From: Paenibacillus xylanivorans
GTDB lineage: Bacteria > Bacillota > Bacilli > Paenibacillales > Paenibacillaceae
DNA: 64,000 nucleotides
NCBI RefSeq assembly: GCF_001280595.1
Contig: NZ_LITU01000050.1
Span: 1-64,000 of the forward strand
Direction: 5' to 3'
Shown: piece after piece, positions 17,070 to 27,005 of the stretch
Layout: every line of letters begins with the position of its first letter
Position numbering within the stretch: the first letter of the stretch is position 1
Notes under the pieces: model-generated
Databases searched by the model: none
Seen by the model: only the letters and a program-made list of their open reading frames with translations
What the model was told of the DNA's origin: nothing
Position numbers and translations under genes: made by a program

Positions 17070-18518
17070 ATGTTCCGGACGATCAAAGCCAAATTCATCG
17101 TCGGTTTCTTCCTGATATTCGCCCTTTCTTTCCTCGTGCTCAACCAGACCGTGAAGGAAATCATCCGGACAAGCAATCAGAAGATTGTCACCTCCGATTT
17201 AGTCGGTCTTAAAAACAACAGCAATGTGTATGTCCGGCAGGCATTTCTAATCAACCATTTTACGAACAACAAGATCTATTTCGGCCAAATGGCCGAAGAA
17301 ATGGTGAATGATCTAAATCATGCCACCGACAGCAGCGTCAGCGCCTATACGGTGGATGGCGTTTTGCTGTTTTCATCCGACAAGTCGCTATTCGCCGGGC
17401 GAACCGATGACGATCTCAAACAGGCCATCAAGGGAAAGACGGCCTATAACGTCACTTATGACCGAAACAAAGGGGCGGTCCTTTTCTCGTACCCTGTCAT
17501 CATTGATGGTACGAAGGTAGGCATTTTGCGTTTTGCCAAAGATTTTACCTTACTCTATGAACAAAGCGGACGGATTCAGGACATCATCTTCTATATTGCC
17601 TTTGCTATTTTTGCTGCGGCGTTTTTGTTTTCCTATATCCTTTCCAGGCACATCACGATCCCGCTTGTGAAGCTGACAAAAGCCTCGACAGAAGTGAAAA
17701 ACGGCAATCTGAACGTGCGTATCCAGTCACGGCGTAAAGATGAAATCGGCCGGTTGGCCGTCAACTTCAACGATATGATCGATAGGATCAGCAGCCAGAT
17801 TTCTACCATCGAAAGGGATCGAGACCGCCTTCGGGAGCTTAACGATCAGGAAAAACGTTTTTTCGACAATGTCACCCACGAACTTAAGACGCCGCTGACT
17901 TCCATCCTTGGTTATGCGGAAATGATCAGGGAGAAGGGGGAAGCCGACCGGCAGTTTTTCGATAAAGGGATGAATCACATCGTGGAAGAGAGCAGGCGCC
18001 TGCACAGCATGGTCCTCAAGCTGCTGGAGGTTTCGCATCGAAACTCCGGCGATGAATTTGAAATTGTAGACACCGGTACCATTCTGCGTGACGTATGCGA
18101 CTCCATGTCGTTTCGGGCCAAGCGCTATAAAAAAAGCATCGTTTGCGAGACGAAAGAGAATCTGTTCGTATATGGTCAAGCGGACAGGCTGCGTCAGCTT
18201 TTTATTAATCTGCTTGATAATGCTATTAAATACAGCTCTCCCCAATCGAAGATATCAGCCAAGGCCGAGCTGGACTCCGAACTCGTTCGCTTTATATTTG
18301 ACAATCCGGGTGAGACGATTCCACCAGATCATCTTGAGAACCTGTTTCAACCGTTCTATTCGGCAGGCCCCAAGTTCAAGGAGGAAGGCAGTGTCGGTCT
18401 GGGTCTCAGCATCGCCAAATCGATCGTCGACGACCATGGAGGCAGCATCCGGCTGGTCAGTCAGAACCGACAGACCATTGTTTACGTGGATATACCTTAC
18501 ATCAGGGAGGAGGGATAA
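17070..18518 (+). CDS. Membrane sensor histidine kinase
   Basis: The 482-residue protein has membrane segments at about 8-27 and 171-192 bracketing an extracytoplasmic dCache/PAS-like sensor (30-168). A HAMP domain (193-245) follows, then HisKA with phospho-acceptor H270 (FFDNVTHELKTPLTSILGYAEM) and HATPase_c with N box (NLLDNAIKYS) and G box (VGLGLSIAKSIVDDHGGSI). It is the cognate partner of the response regulator upstream. Its stop overlaps the first base of the next gene. Confidence 0.93.
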   Translation: MFRTIKAKFIVGFFLIFALSFLVLNQTVKEIIRTSNQKIVTSDLVGLKNNSNVYVRQAFLINHFTNNKIYFGQMAEEMVNDLNHATDSSVSAYTVDGVLLFSSDKSLFAGRTDDDLKQAIKGKTAYNVTYDRNKGAVLFSYPVIIDGTKVGILRFAKDFTLLYEQSGRIQDIIFYIAFAIFAAAFLFSYILSRHITIPLVKLTKASTEVKNGNLNVRIQSRRKDEIGRLAVNFNDMIDRISSQISTIERDRDRLRELNDQEKRFFDNVTHELKTPLTSILGYAEMIREKGEADRQFFDKGMNHIVEESRRLHSMVLKLLEVSHRNSGDEFEIVDTGTILRDVCDSMSFRAKRYKKSIVCETKENLFVYGQADRLRQLFINLLDNAIKYSSPQSKISAKAELDSELVRFIFDNPGETIPPDHLENLFQPFYSAGPKFKEEGSVGLGLSIAKSIVDDHGGSIRLVSQNRQTIVYVDIPYIREEG

Positions 18519-19681
18519 TGTTGTTAAACAAACGGTTTGCGGCATTGCCTGTGTTGTTTACGGTTCTGATTATCCTCTTGTCCGGATGTGCAGGGGGGCT
18601 GCAGTCGGAGACCATTGTTATTCCAAGCACGGAAGAGGAGCATATTGTCGATACGGGCAGCAAGCCATTTCAAGTGAAAAGAATATACCGTCTCCCGATA
18701 TCAGAAACCAATGACAGTCAATTACTCGGTTGGACGGATCCCGAATCCGTTGTCGGTCTTTTTCAGGACGCCCCCGGCGCAACCAGGCATTTGACGCAAA
18801 GTTTGCAGCGGCTCTCGCCCCCTTATGAACAGCTAGTGAAAATGCAAAGCGTGAATGTTGATCCTCGGAACATCGAGTTATCACCAAACGGTAAATATAT
18901 CGTTGGTTTTAACAAGACACAAGATGGCATGCTACTGAAGTTGATTTCACTTTCCGATGGACGGGAAACCAACATGGGCACCATCAAACCCCGTGAAGAG
19001 CTGCTCATGACAAAGCTCACTTGGTCGGATAACAGCAGATACATCTCTTATCTCATTACAGACGTCGACACAGGATCTGTCGTCAAAATGGCAGTGTATG
19101 ACACTACCGCTGGGCAAGTTAAGCTGTATCCCCTGAAGGGCCTGCAAGACACTAGCAGCATCTCCGAGGCGAAAATGTCTGACGATGGACAAAGCGTGCT
19201 GATTGTGGTGAAGAATAAACGGACCATTAGTATCTGCATGGGAACAGTAGATGGAAGCAGCGTAAATATCGAATACGAGCATCAGACCGGCGGCGATCAG
19301 ATGGCATGGCTTAACAAAGATCAGTTTGTTTTCCTTGGGACGGAAGGCACGTTGTATGAGTACGATCGACGAAACAGGGCTCTTTCTGTCCTGCTGGAGG
19401 AGGTTCTTAGCTTTCAATTGTCGCAGGACCGCAAGTATATTGCATACTCCCAGCAAGACAACGATTCAATCTCGATTTATGCGGGGAGGCTTCAAGGAAA
19501 CGACGTCCTGTACAAGGCATCGGTCTATCAAGGCTTCATGCCTTCGGAAATGTTTTGGAGCCTGGACAATGACAATTTATTGATCAATGGGCAGAAAATA
19601 TATTCCGCGCCAAGAGTACAAGCGAATTCAGAGCAAAGTCCCGTCTCGTATAGTCAGCCATTTATCATAAAGTTTGAATAG
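18518..19681 (+). CDS. Lipoprotein with TolB/WD40-like beta-propeller
   Basis: The 387-residue protein has a lipoprotein signal with lipobox LLSGC. The body carries repeated propeller-blade signatures such as LSPNGKYIVGFNK, WSDNSRYISYLITD, MSDDGQSVLIVV and LSQDRKYIAYSQQDNDSI. The start overlaps the kinase stop by one base, so it is translationally coupled. Lipoproteins of this kind next to two-component systems often act as accessory sensors. No enzymatic motif is visible. Confidence 0.85.
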   Translation: MLLNKRFAALPVLFTVLIILLSGCAGGLQSETIVIPSTEEEHIVDTGSKPFQVKRIYRLPISETNDSQLLGWTDPESVVGLFQDAPGATRHLTQSLQRLSPPYEQLVKMQSVNVDPRNIELSPNGKYIVGFNKTQDGMLLKLISLSDGRETNMGTIKPREELLMTKLTWSDNSRYISYLITDVDTGSVVKMAVYDTTAGQVKLYPLKGLQDTSSISEAKMSDDGQSVLIVVKNKRTISICMGTVDGSSVNIEYEHQTGGDQMAWLNKDQFVFLGTEGTLYEYDRRNRALSVLLEEVLSFQLSQDRKYIAYSQQDNDSISIYAGRLQGNDVLYKASVYQGFMPSEMFWSLDNDNLLINGQKIYSAPRVQANSEQSPVSYSQPFIIKFE

Positions 19682-19783
19682 TTAACCTAACCTCACATAG
19701 TGGAGCTATGCTTCGATACTTATTCCAGATACTTTGTGGGGACCCCGAAACCTATATATTTTTTATTCATAGTATCCCTGTTT

Positions 19784-19828
19784 GCGGCGGACTGAACGAA
19801 ATAACGTTCGGTCTGCCGTCTTTTTTTT
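19784..19828 (+). terminator. Terminator of the two-component/lipoprotein operon
   Basis: Long GCGGACTGAACG/CGTTCGGTCTGC stem with an AAATAA loop and eight T residues. Confidence 0.9.
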
Positions 19829-20008
19829 GGAGACAATTTGTTTACAAGTAGGTGAAGCTTTGGAGACATCTTTACTTTATATTTGGAAAAGTCAGCGATG
19901 ATAGTTTCAATTCTTTTTACAAGGGTTGACAAGGGGGCTTCCCGGAGGGTTGAAGACTATTCCAAGAGATAAGAAAGTGTAAACTCCAGAGACTTAACAT
20001 CCTTATCT

Positions 20009-20077
20009 CGCAAGAAAAACTTCCGCTAAATGAGGTCTGTCTTCTGAGAAAGTACGTCGATAGACGTTTTTCTTATG
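20009..20077. repeat. Dispersed 69-bp element, copy 1
   Basis: This copy matches 30420-30486 at most positions: cgcaagaaaaactt at the left end, ggtctgtcttctg in the middle and tttttcttatg at the right. The ends are inverted (AAGAAAAAC / GTTTTTCTT), so the element can fold into a long stem. Both copies sit in the leader of a sugar importer operon. Confidence 0.7.
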
Positions 20078-20135
20078 ATCTAATGGCTGCCCACGCTGCT
20101 TAAGGAAGTTAACGGTAAAGAAAGGTGTGTCATTG

Positions 20136-21524
20136 ATGAAGAAAATAGGCTGGATATGGATTTGTCTAATTCTCTGTCTCTCCGCCTGCAGTGGAGCTCA
20201 GGGAAACAAAGGCGAAATGGCAATGAAAGGAGCGACAGCGGCGCAAGACGGAAATACGAATGAAAGTGTGGATTCAAAAGGACATGTGAAGCTCGTGTTC
20301 TCGACTTTTTATCTGAGCAATCACATGCAGACGGCTGTGAAGAAGTATGAGAAGCTGCATCCCAATATCGAGATTGAGCTGCAGGCTGCACCCTCTGAGG
20401 GTAAGGATCTCGATGAGGTATATGCAAATATTGAAAAATTCGTTACCTCCTCGAACACATCCATCTTGGCCGGCAAAGGTCCCGACCTGATTGAGCTTGA
20501 TATGCTCCCGGCAGATAAATATGTAAGCCGTCATCTGCTTGTCAATCTAAGCGACATGATGGAGAAGGATTCATCGCTTCAGAAGAAAGATTATTTCACC
20601 AACATCTTGGACAACTCGAAGATTGGCGGGGGACTTTACGGGATGCCGCTTTATTTCTCCCTTGCCGGTTTGATTGGCGATGAGGATGCCCTCGGAAAGA
20701 GCGGAGTCAAGATCGATGACAGCAGTTGGACATGGAGCGATTTTACGGATATTGCCAAGCAATTGACACAGAAAGGCGAGTACAAGAATGTGCTCATTAG
20801 CGAACCGCATTATATGCTGAGCGAGATGGTCGCTGAAAACTACCACCAGCTCGTCACAGAAGGAACCGGGAAAGCCAATTTCGATTCGGTGCGCTTTGCC
20901 GGGTTAATGCAGCAGATCAAAACGATGTTCGATGATGGCTTGCTTTACGACATGGTTACAGATGGCGGTGGCAGAGGCAGCGAAGCTGCCAGGAATGTGA
21001 AAGCTTATTTCAACGAAGAAACCATCAGTTCTCTCCGAGGGTATCTGTTGAACAATTTCACCGAGCATACCAAGCTGTATACCAAACCGCATCCGCAAGA
21101 TGTGGGGGCTGGAGGATATTTTAAAAACTTCGGAATGATCGGGATTAACACAAGCTCGCCTCATAAGAAAGAAGCCTGGGATTTTATCAAATTTCTCATA
21201 GAGGATGAGGCGCAGTCTTATACCGATGTGTATGATCAAAGCCCTGGTTTTCCAATTAATAGAATTGCCTACGAAAAACAGCTGAAGCAGCTTAAAGACG
21301 AAGGAACGATTCACGAGGCTGATCTTCCTGCGGTCAAGGTTGACAATGCATCGCTGGACCAACTGGACGCCTATATTACGGGAGCCGTTCATTCCACTGA
21401 GAAACAGTCCAAGATTGATGAGATCATTTCCAATGAATCAAAGTCTTTCTTCAGCGGACAGAAATCAGCGGACAATGTCGCGAAACAAGTTCAGAACAAG
21501 ATCAATCTATATCTCAACGAATGA
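20136..21524 (+). CDS. Extracellular solute-binding lipoprotein, first of a tandem pair
   Basis: The 462-residue family-1 solute-binding lipoprotein has signal ICLILCLSACSG with lipobox LSAC. The body motifs YEKLHPNIEIELQAAP and GKGPDLIELDMLP are typical of sugar-binding receptors. ATG 20136 fits the upstream GAAAGG better than the in-frame GTG at 20127. It shares extended similarity with the next gene (YEKLHPNIEI, TAMLAGKGPDL, KKEDYFGNILDNS), so the two are tandem paralogues. Confidence 0.9.
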   Translation: MKKIGWIWICLILCLSACSGAQGNKGEMAMKGATAAQDGNTNESVDSKGHVKLVFSTFYLSNHMQTAVKKYEKLHPNIEIELQAAPSEGKDLDEVYANIEKFVTSSNTSILAGKGPDLIELDMLPADKYVSRHLLVNLSDMMEKDSSLQKKDYFTNILDNSKIGGGLYGMPLYFSLAGLIGDEDALGKSGVKIDDSSWTWSDFTDIAKQLTQKGEYKNVLISEPHYMLSEMVAENYHQLVTEGTGKANFDSVRFAGLMQQIKTMFDDGLLYDMVTDGGGRGSEAARNVKAYFNEETISSLRGYLLNNFTEHTKLYTKPHPQDVGAGGYFKNFGMIGINTSSPHKKEAWDFIKFLIEDEAQSYTDVYDQSPGFPINRIAYEKQLKQLKDEGTIHEADLPAVKVDNASLDQLDAYITGAVHSTEKQSKIDEIISNESKSFFSGQKSADNVAKQVQNKINLYLNE

Positions 21525-21545
21525 AACGATGAGGAGAATCGTCAT

Positions 21546-22952
21546 ATGAAGAAAATCGGGTTAGGATTATTGGTTAGCTGTTTTATAGCTTTTTCTTTAA
21601 CCGCTTGCAGCAGCGCTGGGGAAGCATCATCAGTGGGGAAAGGCAGCAACGAGGTATCCACAGAAAAAAACGACGGGGGGACAGTGAAGGGCACGACTCT
21701 GAATAATGATCCGAACTCAGGCGGCAAGAAGACTATCGTCTTTTCGATGTTTTTCCCAAATCAAGGGTTTCAAGAAGCTAAGATGAAGTATGAAAAGCTT
21801 CATCCGAACATCGAGATCAAGCTGGAGACGGCCTACACCGACGATGCGCATTCGGAGGCGGATGAGGAAAAGTTCGTAAAGAATATGAACACGGCAATGC
21901 TAGCTGGTAAAGGTCCCGATCTGCTCCAATCGGCAGAATATATGAATATTCTGCCTACTGATAACTACGTAAAGCATCATTTGCTGGTTGATCTCGGTGA
22001 ATGGATGGACAAGGATTCGACTTTCCAAAAAGAAGATTATTTCGGCAATATCCTGGATAACTCTCGAATCGGTAAGGGACTTTACAGTATGCCTCTTGCT
22101 TTCTTTCTGGAAGGATTTGTCGGAGATGCGGATGCAATTAATAAAACCGGGATTCAGATTAACGACAAGACCTGGTCATGGAACGATTTTATAAATACCG
22201 CAAATCAGCTGGCTGCATCCAAGGGGTACCCTTCAGCCCTGGTATTCGGGGGACCCGAAAATCTGTTAGCAGAAATCACAATGGACAATTATTCCTTATT
22301 CGTGGATACAGCGGACCATAAAGCCAATTTCGACTCCGCCTCCTTCACCGGTCTGATGAACCAGGTGAAATCTATGTATGACGCTAAAATCGTCAGTATG
22401 GATGCTCGGACGAAGGCTTATTTCAGAACAATCCATATCAACTCTCCGTGGGACTATCTCGTATCTTCTAGGGAATACGGAGAGAACATGAAATTTTACA
22501 TGAAGCCTCATGCTCAGGATACGACCGCCGGAGGCTATTTCAGGCCTTACGAAAGCATTTCCATGAACTCAAACTCCAACTTGAAGGCGGAAGCGTGGGA
22601 TTTCATAAAATTCTTGATGTCCGAGGAAATAGAGTCGTCTTCCACCAAGGCCGGATTTCCAATCAATAAAAAGGCATTCGCCAAGAATATTCAGCAATTG
22701 AAGGATGAAGGTACGGTAAAAGCCTATGAGGAAGGGCCGTTGCACGGAATGGAGATCAAAGTCGATCAGGCCAAGCTGGATCAGCTCGAGAGCTTAGTGG
22801 GTGGGGCCAATCATCAAGTCGAGTACAAGTCCGCCAAGGTGCACGAGATGATCGTTAAAGAGTCCAAGGCTTTCTTTGCCGGACAGAAATCCGCAGATGA
22901 CGTCGCAAAGCTCATCCAAAATAAAGTAACGACGTATCTAGATGAACAATAG
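21546..22952 (+). CDS. Extracellular solute-binding lipoprotein, second of a tandem pair
   Basis: The 468-residue lipoprotein has lipobox LTAC within FIAFSLTACSSAG and an N-terminal Ser/Gly/Lys linker. It is paralogous to the preceding receptor across the whole length, down to the C-terminal FFAGQKSADDVAKLIQNKV. Two receptors serving one permease pair suggests different substrates or affinities. The 3' end overlaps the permease start by 11 bases. Confidence 0.9.
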   Translation: MKKIGLGLLVSCFIAFSLTACSSAGEASSVGKGSNEVSTEKNDGGTVKGTTLNNDPNSGGKKTIVFSMFFPNQGFQEAKMKYEKLHPNIEIKLETAYTDDAHSEADEEKFVKNMNTAMLAGKGPDLLQSAEYMNILPTDNYVKHHLLVDLGEWMDKDSTFQKEDYFGNILDNSRIGKGLYSMPLAFFLEGFVGDADAINKTGIQINDKTWSWNDFINTANQLAASKGYPSALVFGGPENLLAEITMDNYSLFVDTADHKANFDSASFTGLMNQVKSMYDAKIVSMDARTKAYFRTIHINSPWDYLVSSREYGENMKFYMKPHAQDTTAGGYFRPYESISMNSNSNLKAEAWDFIKFLMSEEIESSSTKAGFPINKKAFAKNIQQLKDEGTVKAYEEGPLHGMEIKVDQAKLDQLESLVGGANHQVEYKSAKVHEMIVKESKAFFAGQKSADDVAKLIQNKVTTYLDEQ

Positions 22953-23826
22953 AAGACGAATAAGGGGATGGTTACGCAAGGACGGGATAAAAGCTCTATG
23001 GTTCCTGGCTCCGAGCTTGATCGGCTTTGCGATATTTTATATCATCCCGTTCATCATGGGTATTTATGAATCGTTCACGGATAGCTCGCTTGGCGGAAAG
23101 TTTGTTGGCTTCGATAACTACAAGGAAGTGCTAAGTAGCGGCTCCTTCCATAAAGCATCTGCCAATACGCTGTTGTTTACCGGTATAAGCGTTCCGCTGC
23201 TTATCATGCTGTCACTGCTCCTGGCGATGCTGCTGAATCGATCCCTATATTTGCGAAATTGGCTTAGAACGTCGTTCGTCCTGCCGCTCGTCGTGCCGGT
23301 AGCGTCCATCGTTATGTTCTGGCAAATTCTCTTTGACTGGAACGGGACGCTCAATGCGTGGCTACATTATTTTCACAAGGAGCGGATCGACTGGATGCAG
23401 TCGGATTGGTCCATGGGCATCATGGTTATCATGTACATCTGGAAAAATCTCGGCTACAACATCATTTTATTTTTAGCCGGACTTCAGTCCATTCCGAAAG
23501 ATTACTATGAAACGGCACAGATCGAGGGGGCGGGAAGAATGCGTCAGTTATTTCACATAACGTTGATCTATTTGACGCCGACTATGTTCTTTGTGATCCT
23601 CATTTCGATCATTAATTCTTTCAAGGTATTTCGGGAGACTTATCTGCTGGCAGGCGAATATCCATATGACCGCATCTACATGATGCAGCATTATATGAAC
23701 AACATGTTCTTCTCCCTGGATATTCAGAAGCTGACGACTGCCGCCACGCTGATGGTTGGATGCATTGTCATTCTGGTCACCGGGCTGCTTAGCATCGAGC
23801 GAAGATTCCGAGAGCATTTGGAGTAG
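22942..23826 (+). CDS. Sugar ABC permease, MalF/UgpA type
   Basis: The 294-residue protein has six membrane segments and an EAA-type loop (ETAQIEGAGRMRQLFHITLIYL). It begins inside the end of the second receptor gene, which implies translational coupling. Paired with the next permease it forms the membrane channel. Confidence 0.9.
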   Translation: MNNRRRIRGWLRKDGIKALWFLAPSLIGFAIFYIIPFIMGIYESFTDSSLGGKFVGFDNYKEVLSSGSFHKASANTLLFTGISVPLLIMLSLLLAMLLNRSLYLRNWLRTSFVLPLVVPVASIVMFWQILFDWNGTLNAWLHYFHKERIDWMQSDWSMGIMVIMYIWKNLGYNIILFLAGLQSIPKDYYETAQIEGAGRMRQLFHITLIYLTPTMFFVILISIINSFKVFRETYLLAGEYPYDRIYMMQHYMNNMFFSLDIQKLTTAATLMVGCIVILVTGLLSIERRFREHLE

Positions 23827-23845
23827 CCAGGGAGGGAGGAACAAC

Positions 23846-24730
23846 ATGAACTACATGAGCAAGATACCTTTTACCAAGCTAGCGCTGACGCTGCTGCTTG
23901 GCATCACAGCCATTGTGATGATTACACCAATCTTTCTGACGATAAGCAACTCGGTCATGACCGAGCAGGAAATCGGGCGGAACTACGACTTGCTCGGACA
24001 GATGATTGATGTTACGAAAGGCGGCAAAGATTCGTTCGTCAATCTGAAGTTAATCCCGGATTGGATATCATTTGGGCAGTATGCCGAGGTGATGGTTTTG
24101 TCCACCGAATTCCTCCGCATGTTCTGGAACTCAGCAATGATGGTCATTCCGATCGTGGCCGGACAGGCCGTCGTCGCTTCTTTAGCGGCTTATGCCTTCG
24201 CCAAGCTCAGATTTCCGGGAAGAAATCAGCTTTTCATGGTTTATTTGATGACGATGCTCATGCCGTTCCAAGTCACGCTGGTTCCGAACTATATGGTCAT
24301 AGACAAACTTGGGCTGATGAATCATGCGTCAGCGATCATTCTGCCGGGCATCTTTGGAGCATTTGGCGTCTTTATGATGCGGCAATTTATGGCCCATATT
24401 CCCGGTGCGTATTCCGAAGCCGCGAAGATGGACGGTGGGGGACAATGGGTAATCTTCTGGCGGATCATTCTGCCGCTGGTAAAACCGGGTCTGGCCGCGC
24501 TGATCGTTCTGTTATTCGTCGATTACTGGAATATGATCGAGCAGCCGCTCATTTTTTTGCAGGATTCCTATAAACAGCCGCTATCCTTATACCTTGCCCA
24601 GATTAACAAAGAAGCAAGGGGCATCGGATTTGCCGCTTCGGCCCTGTACATGGCTCCCATGGTTTTATTATTCCTGTATGCGGAGTCCTACTTTATCGAA
24701 GGAATACAATTATCGGGCATTAAAGGCTAG
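23846..24730 (+). CDS. Sugar ABC permease, MalG/UgpE type
   Basis: The 294-residue protein has EAA loop SEAAKMDGGGQWVIFWRIILP and family C-terminus YFIEGIQLSGIKG. ATG 23846 is chosen because GGGAGGGAGG precedes it at normal spacing; the longer in-frame reading would overlap the previous gene. No ATPase gene accompanies it. Confidence 0.9.
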   Translation: MNYMSKIPFTKLALTLLLGITAIVMITPIFLTISNSVMTEQEIGRNYDLLGQMIDVTKGGKDSFVNLKLIPDWISFGQYAEVMVLSTEFLRMFWNSAMMVIPIVAGQAVVASLAAYAFAKLRFPGRNQLFMVYLMTMLMPFQVTLVPNYMVIDKLGLMNHASAIILPGIFGAFGVFMMRQFMAHIPGAYSEAAKMDGGGQWVIFWRIILPLVKPGLAALIVLLFVDYWNMIEQPLIFLQDSYKQPLSLYLAQINKEARGIGFAASALYMAPMVLLFLYAESYFIEGIQLSGIKG

Positions 24731-24741
24731 TTTAGGAGTGA

Positions 24742-25884
24742 ATGGCATTGGATGTTGAGATTTCCCAATCAAGAAAACGCAAAGTCCGGCTGATTGCAGG
24801 CCTGTTCATAGGTCTTCTTCTCCTGTTCACGTTTGCGGGTAATACCCTTCAGACCCTCACATTACCCAAGGTGATGACGGCGACGACCAGCAAGGGTTCG
24901 CTAGTTCATACTTACGAGAGCCGTGCGGTCGTCACCCCAAGCGAGGTGAGTGAATTGACCAATCCGGCCGGATGGAAAGTCGCAAAAGTGCGAGTTAAAA
25001 AAGGTGATGTCGTTCAACAAGATCAAGTGCTGATCGAATATGACGGCAAGGATATCAAACAGCAGCTTGCTGACGAACAGTCCGCATTGAAGAAGCTCCA
25101 ATTGTCGATGGAGCAGCTGAAATACAATGTGATCCAAGCGATGCAGGGAGAAGACGAGGCTGCAAAAATCATTGCTGTCGCGGCGCTGGAATCGGCAAAA
25201 GTGGACGTATCTATCCAGCAGCAGCATATTCAGAATCTGAATGGTAATCTAACAGCCAACCGACAGCTCAAAGCGCCGTTTCGGGGCATCGTTACGGAAG
25301 TCGGCGCGATCGAAGGTTATAGCTCGACCGGCAAACCGGATATCACGATTTCAAATACCGCCAAGGGATATAAGTTTACGCTGTCGATCCCGACGCCTAT
25401 CGCTTCGATGCTGATCGTAGGGGAAACGTTGAAGGATGTATCTCTTCTTGCTAAGGAAGGGGATCCAATCCCCCTGTCCGGCACGATCAGCAAGATTGAT
25501 GCGTCATCCGGTTCTTCGGACAACCCTTTAAGCACTTCGGATGAGAAGATGCCCAGTTTAATGGATCAAGTGGAGATCGAGTTGAAAGACCCGGTCCTTC
25601 AAGGTGGGGAACAGGTGGATGTCAAAATAACGCAGTCAAAGAGCAGCGACGCGATCCTGGTTCCAAATCAAGCCATCCACAAGGATCAGGGAGGCACTTA
25701 CGTATTCGCTCTGAGGGAAACGCAAGGCCCGCTCGGTAACGCATATTATGCTGTTCGCACGGATGTGCAGATTACGGATGAGAACGACAGTACAACAGCC
25801 GTAAGCGGGGGGATTTTCGAAGAGCAAGAGGTGATCGTGGACAGCAACGATCTGATCACGGACGGCACACGCGTCCACAAATAA
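24742..25884 (+). CDS. HlyD/MacA-type membrane-fusion (periplasmic adaptor) protein
   Basis: The 380-residue protein has an N-terminal membrane segment (about 16-35), a biotinyl-lipoyl-like half (GWKVAKVRVKKGDVVQQDQVLIEYDG), a coiled-coil hairpin (about 108-165) and its return half (RQLKAPFRGIVTEVGAIEGYSS), then beta-barrel domains. Such adaptors usually partner exporters. Here it closes a sugar-importer operon 11 bases after the permease, which is odd. A regulatory or sensing role, or export of the processed ligand, are both possible. Confidence 0.85.
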   Translation: MALDVEISQSRKRKVRLIAGLFIGLLLLFTFAGNTLQTLTLPKVMTATTSKGSLVHTYESRAVVTPSEVSELTNPAGWKVAKVRVKKGDVVQQDQVLIEYDGKDIKQQLADEQSALKKLQLSMEQLKYNVIQAMQGEDEAAKIIAVAALESAKVDVSIQQQHIQNLNGNLTANRQLKAPFRGIVTEVGAIEGYSSTGKPDITISNTAKGYKFTLSIPTPIASMLIVGETLKDVSLLAKEGDPIPLSGTISKIDASSGSSDNPLSTSDEKMPSLMDQVEIELKDPVLQGGEQVDVKITQSKSSDAILVPNQAIHKDQGGTYVFALRETQGPLGNAYYAVRTDVQITDENDSTTAVSGGIFEEQEVIVDSNDLITDGTRVHK

Positions 25885-25896
25885 TTCCATAGAAAA

Positions 25897-26067
25897 AACG
25901 GTTACGGGCGATTAGTACTTCAGAAAGCTGTCGAATTCGCTAGGGAGAATGATTGTTATAAAGTCATGTTAATGACAAGTTCTAGAATGGAAGGAACTCA
26001 TAGTTTTTATGAGAGCTGCGGATTTAAGAAAGGAGAGAAGATAGGATTTATAATAAAGATGATGTGA
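25897..26067 (+). pseudogene. GNAT acetyltransferase C-terminal fragment in a truncated cassette
   Basis: Reading from aacggttacggg gives NGYGRLVLQKAVEFARENDC, then YKVMLMTSSRMEGTHSFYES and CGFKKGEKIGFIIKMM-stop. This is acetyl-CoA-binding motif A through the end of a GNAT fold. The N-terminal two-thirds are missing and the fragment abuts the adaptor gene. An attC-like site follows directly, so it is the tail of a cassette cut off at its 5' side. Confidence 0.75.
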
Positions 26068-26091
26068 GAGTAACTCGAGGAAGCGGCGTCA

Positions 26092-26246
26092 TCCTATAAA
26101 ACCTTATTCACGCATCGGGGCTACCGCCCCTAGGTTGCCAGATGTATAATCATGGATGGAAGAAGCTCAGTCAACAAACGACCCAGCCTAAGATAAGAGC
26201 TATCTAAGGCTGGGTCGTTTCGTCAGGAATGCCAAACGTTATACGA
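26092..26246 (+). repeat. attC-like site (subfamily with internal CTAAGATA palindrome)
   Basis: Left end TCCTATAAA at 26092-26100, right end GTTATACGA at 26238-26246. Between them, an inner hairpin GACCCAGCCTAAGATA.. / ..TATCTAAGGCTGGGTC fills the centre. The right arm cgtcaggaatgccaaac matches the style of the sites at 50.3 and 51.1 kb. It closes the truncated GNAT cassette. Confidence 0.75.
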
Positions 26247-26446
26247 AATCAGCGCAAGAAATTAATTGATGAATTAAACTAACGGGCAGTTATGCTTAGT
26301 GGAAATGAGCAAAAGCAGCCCATCCTTTGACAAGGAACGAACTGCTTATTACTTTTCTGTCTTTTTCCATCTTAGAGTAACTATTCCCTCTAAATTGAAT
26401 TTTTTATAGCTATATCATTCAAGTTCTGAGAATTGTAAATATGGTA

Positions 26447-26872
26447 TTAGGTTCTTGTTTTAACGGCTAACCCACTAAACGATATAGGCCCAACAACATC
26501 GGCTCTTGTATTTGCAGTAAGGTTTTCTGCTGTGACTGTGTAAACATGGGCACCTGCTATTACATTTCTATCTTCCGCCTGGAACGTAACTGCATAATTT
26601 TGTTCAGAACCAGCAGATTCGATACCTTGTTGGGTGTTGAAAATCTCTCTTCCATCGCGGAAGATTCTAAAGAGTATTTGCGCAATGCCAGTGACACCTC
26701 GAACACCCACAGTTGCTACTAAATCTACCCGATTAGGTTGAGAATTGACTGGAATCCGTAAAGTGATTGTTGCAAGGCGAGATCTTGCTGGTGAACGTCG
26801 GATAATAAATGAGTTTGCTAAGTTGAATCTACGGCGCGGCTGTACGGCAGCTTTATCGAGAATACGTACCAA
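26447..26872 (-). CDS. Exosporium protein C-like (ExsC-like) protein
   Basis: The 141-residue protein has core ATITLRIPVNSQPNRVDLVA, then GVRGVTGIAQILFRIFRDGREI and TVTAENLTANTRADVVGPISF. I associate this pattern with ExsC-type spore-surface proteins; recognition is from memory and moderate. A TTG start at 26872 has AAGAGGAG eight bases upstream, giving a length near that of ExsC. The longer reading from 26992 adds an atypical leader. It lies between two attC-like sites but in the opposite orientation to all other cassette genes. Confidence 0.6.
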   Translation of the reverse strand: MVRILDKAAVQPRRRFNLANSFIIRRSPARSRLATITLRIPVNSQPNRVDLVATVGVRGVTGIAQILFRIFRDGREIFNTQQGIESAGSEQNYAVTFQAEDRNVIAGAHVYTVTAENLTANTRADVVGPISFSGLAVKTRT

Positions 26873-27005
26873 AATATCAACTCCTCTTGTTTGATATCTC
26901 CAAGATATGTTGGACACAAAGAGAATGATTGGACAATTATGTAAGATATTTTGATTTGAATCAAATATATTATGAACAATGGTAAAGAGCAAATTACAGG
27001 TGATG

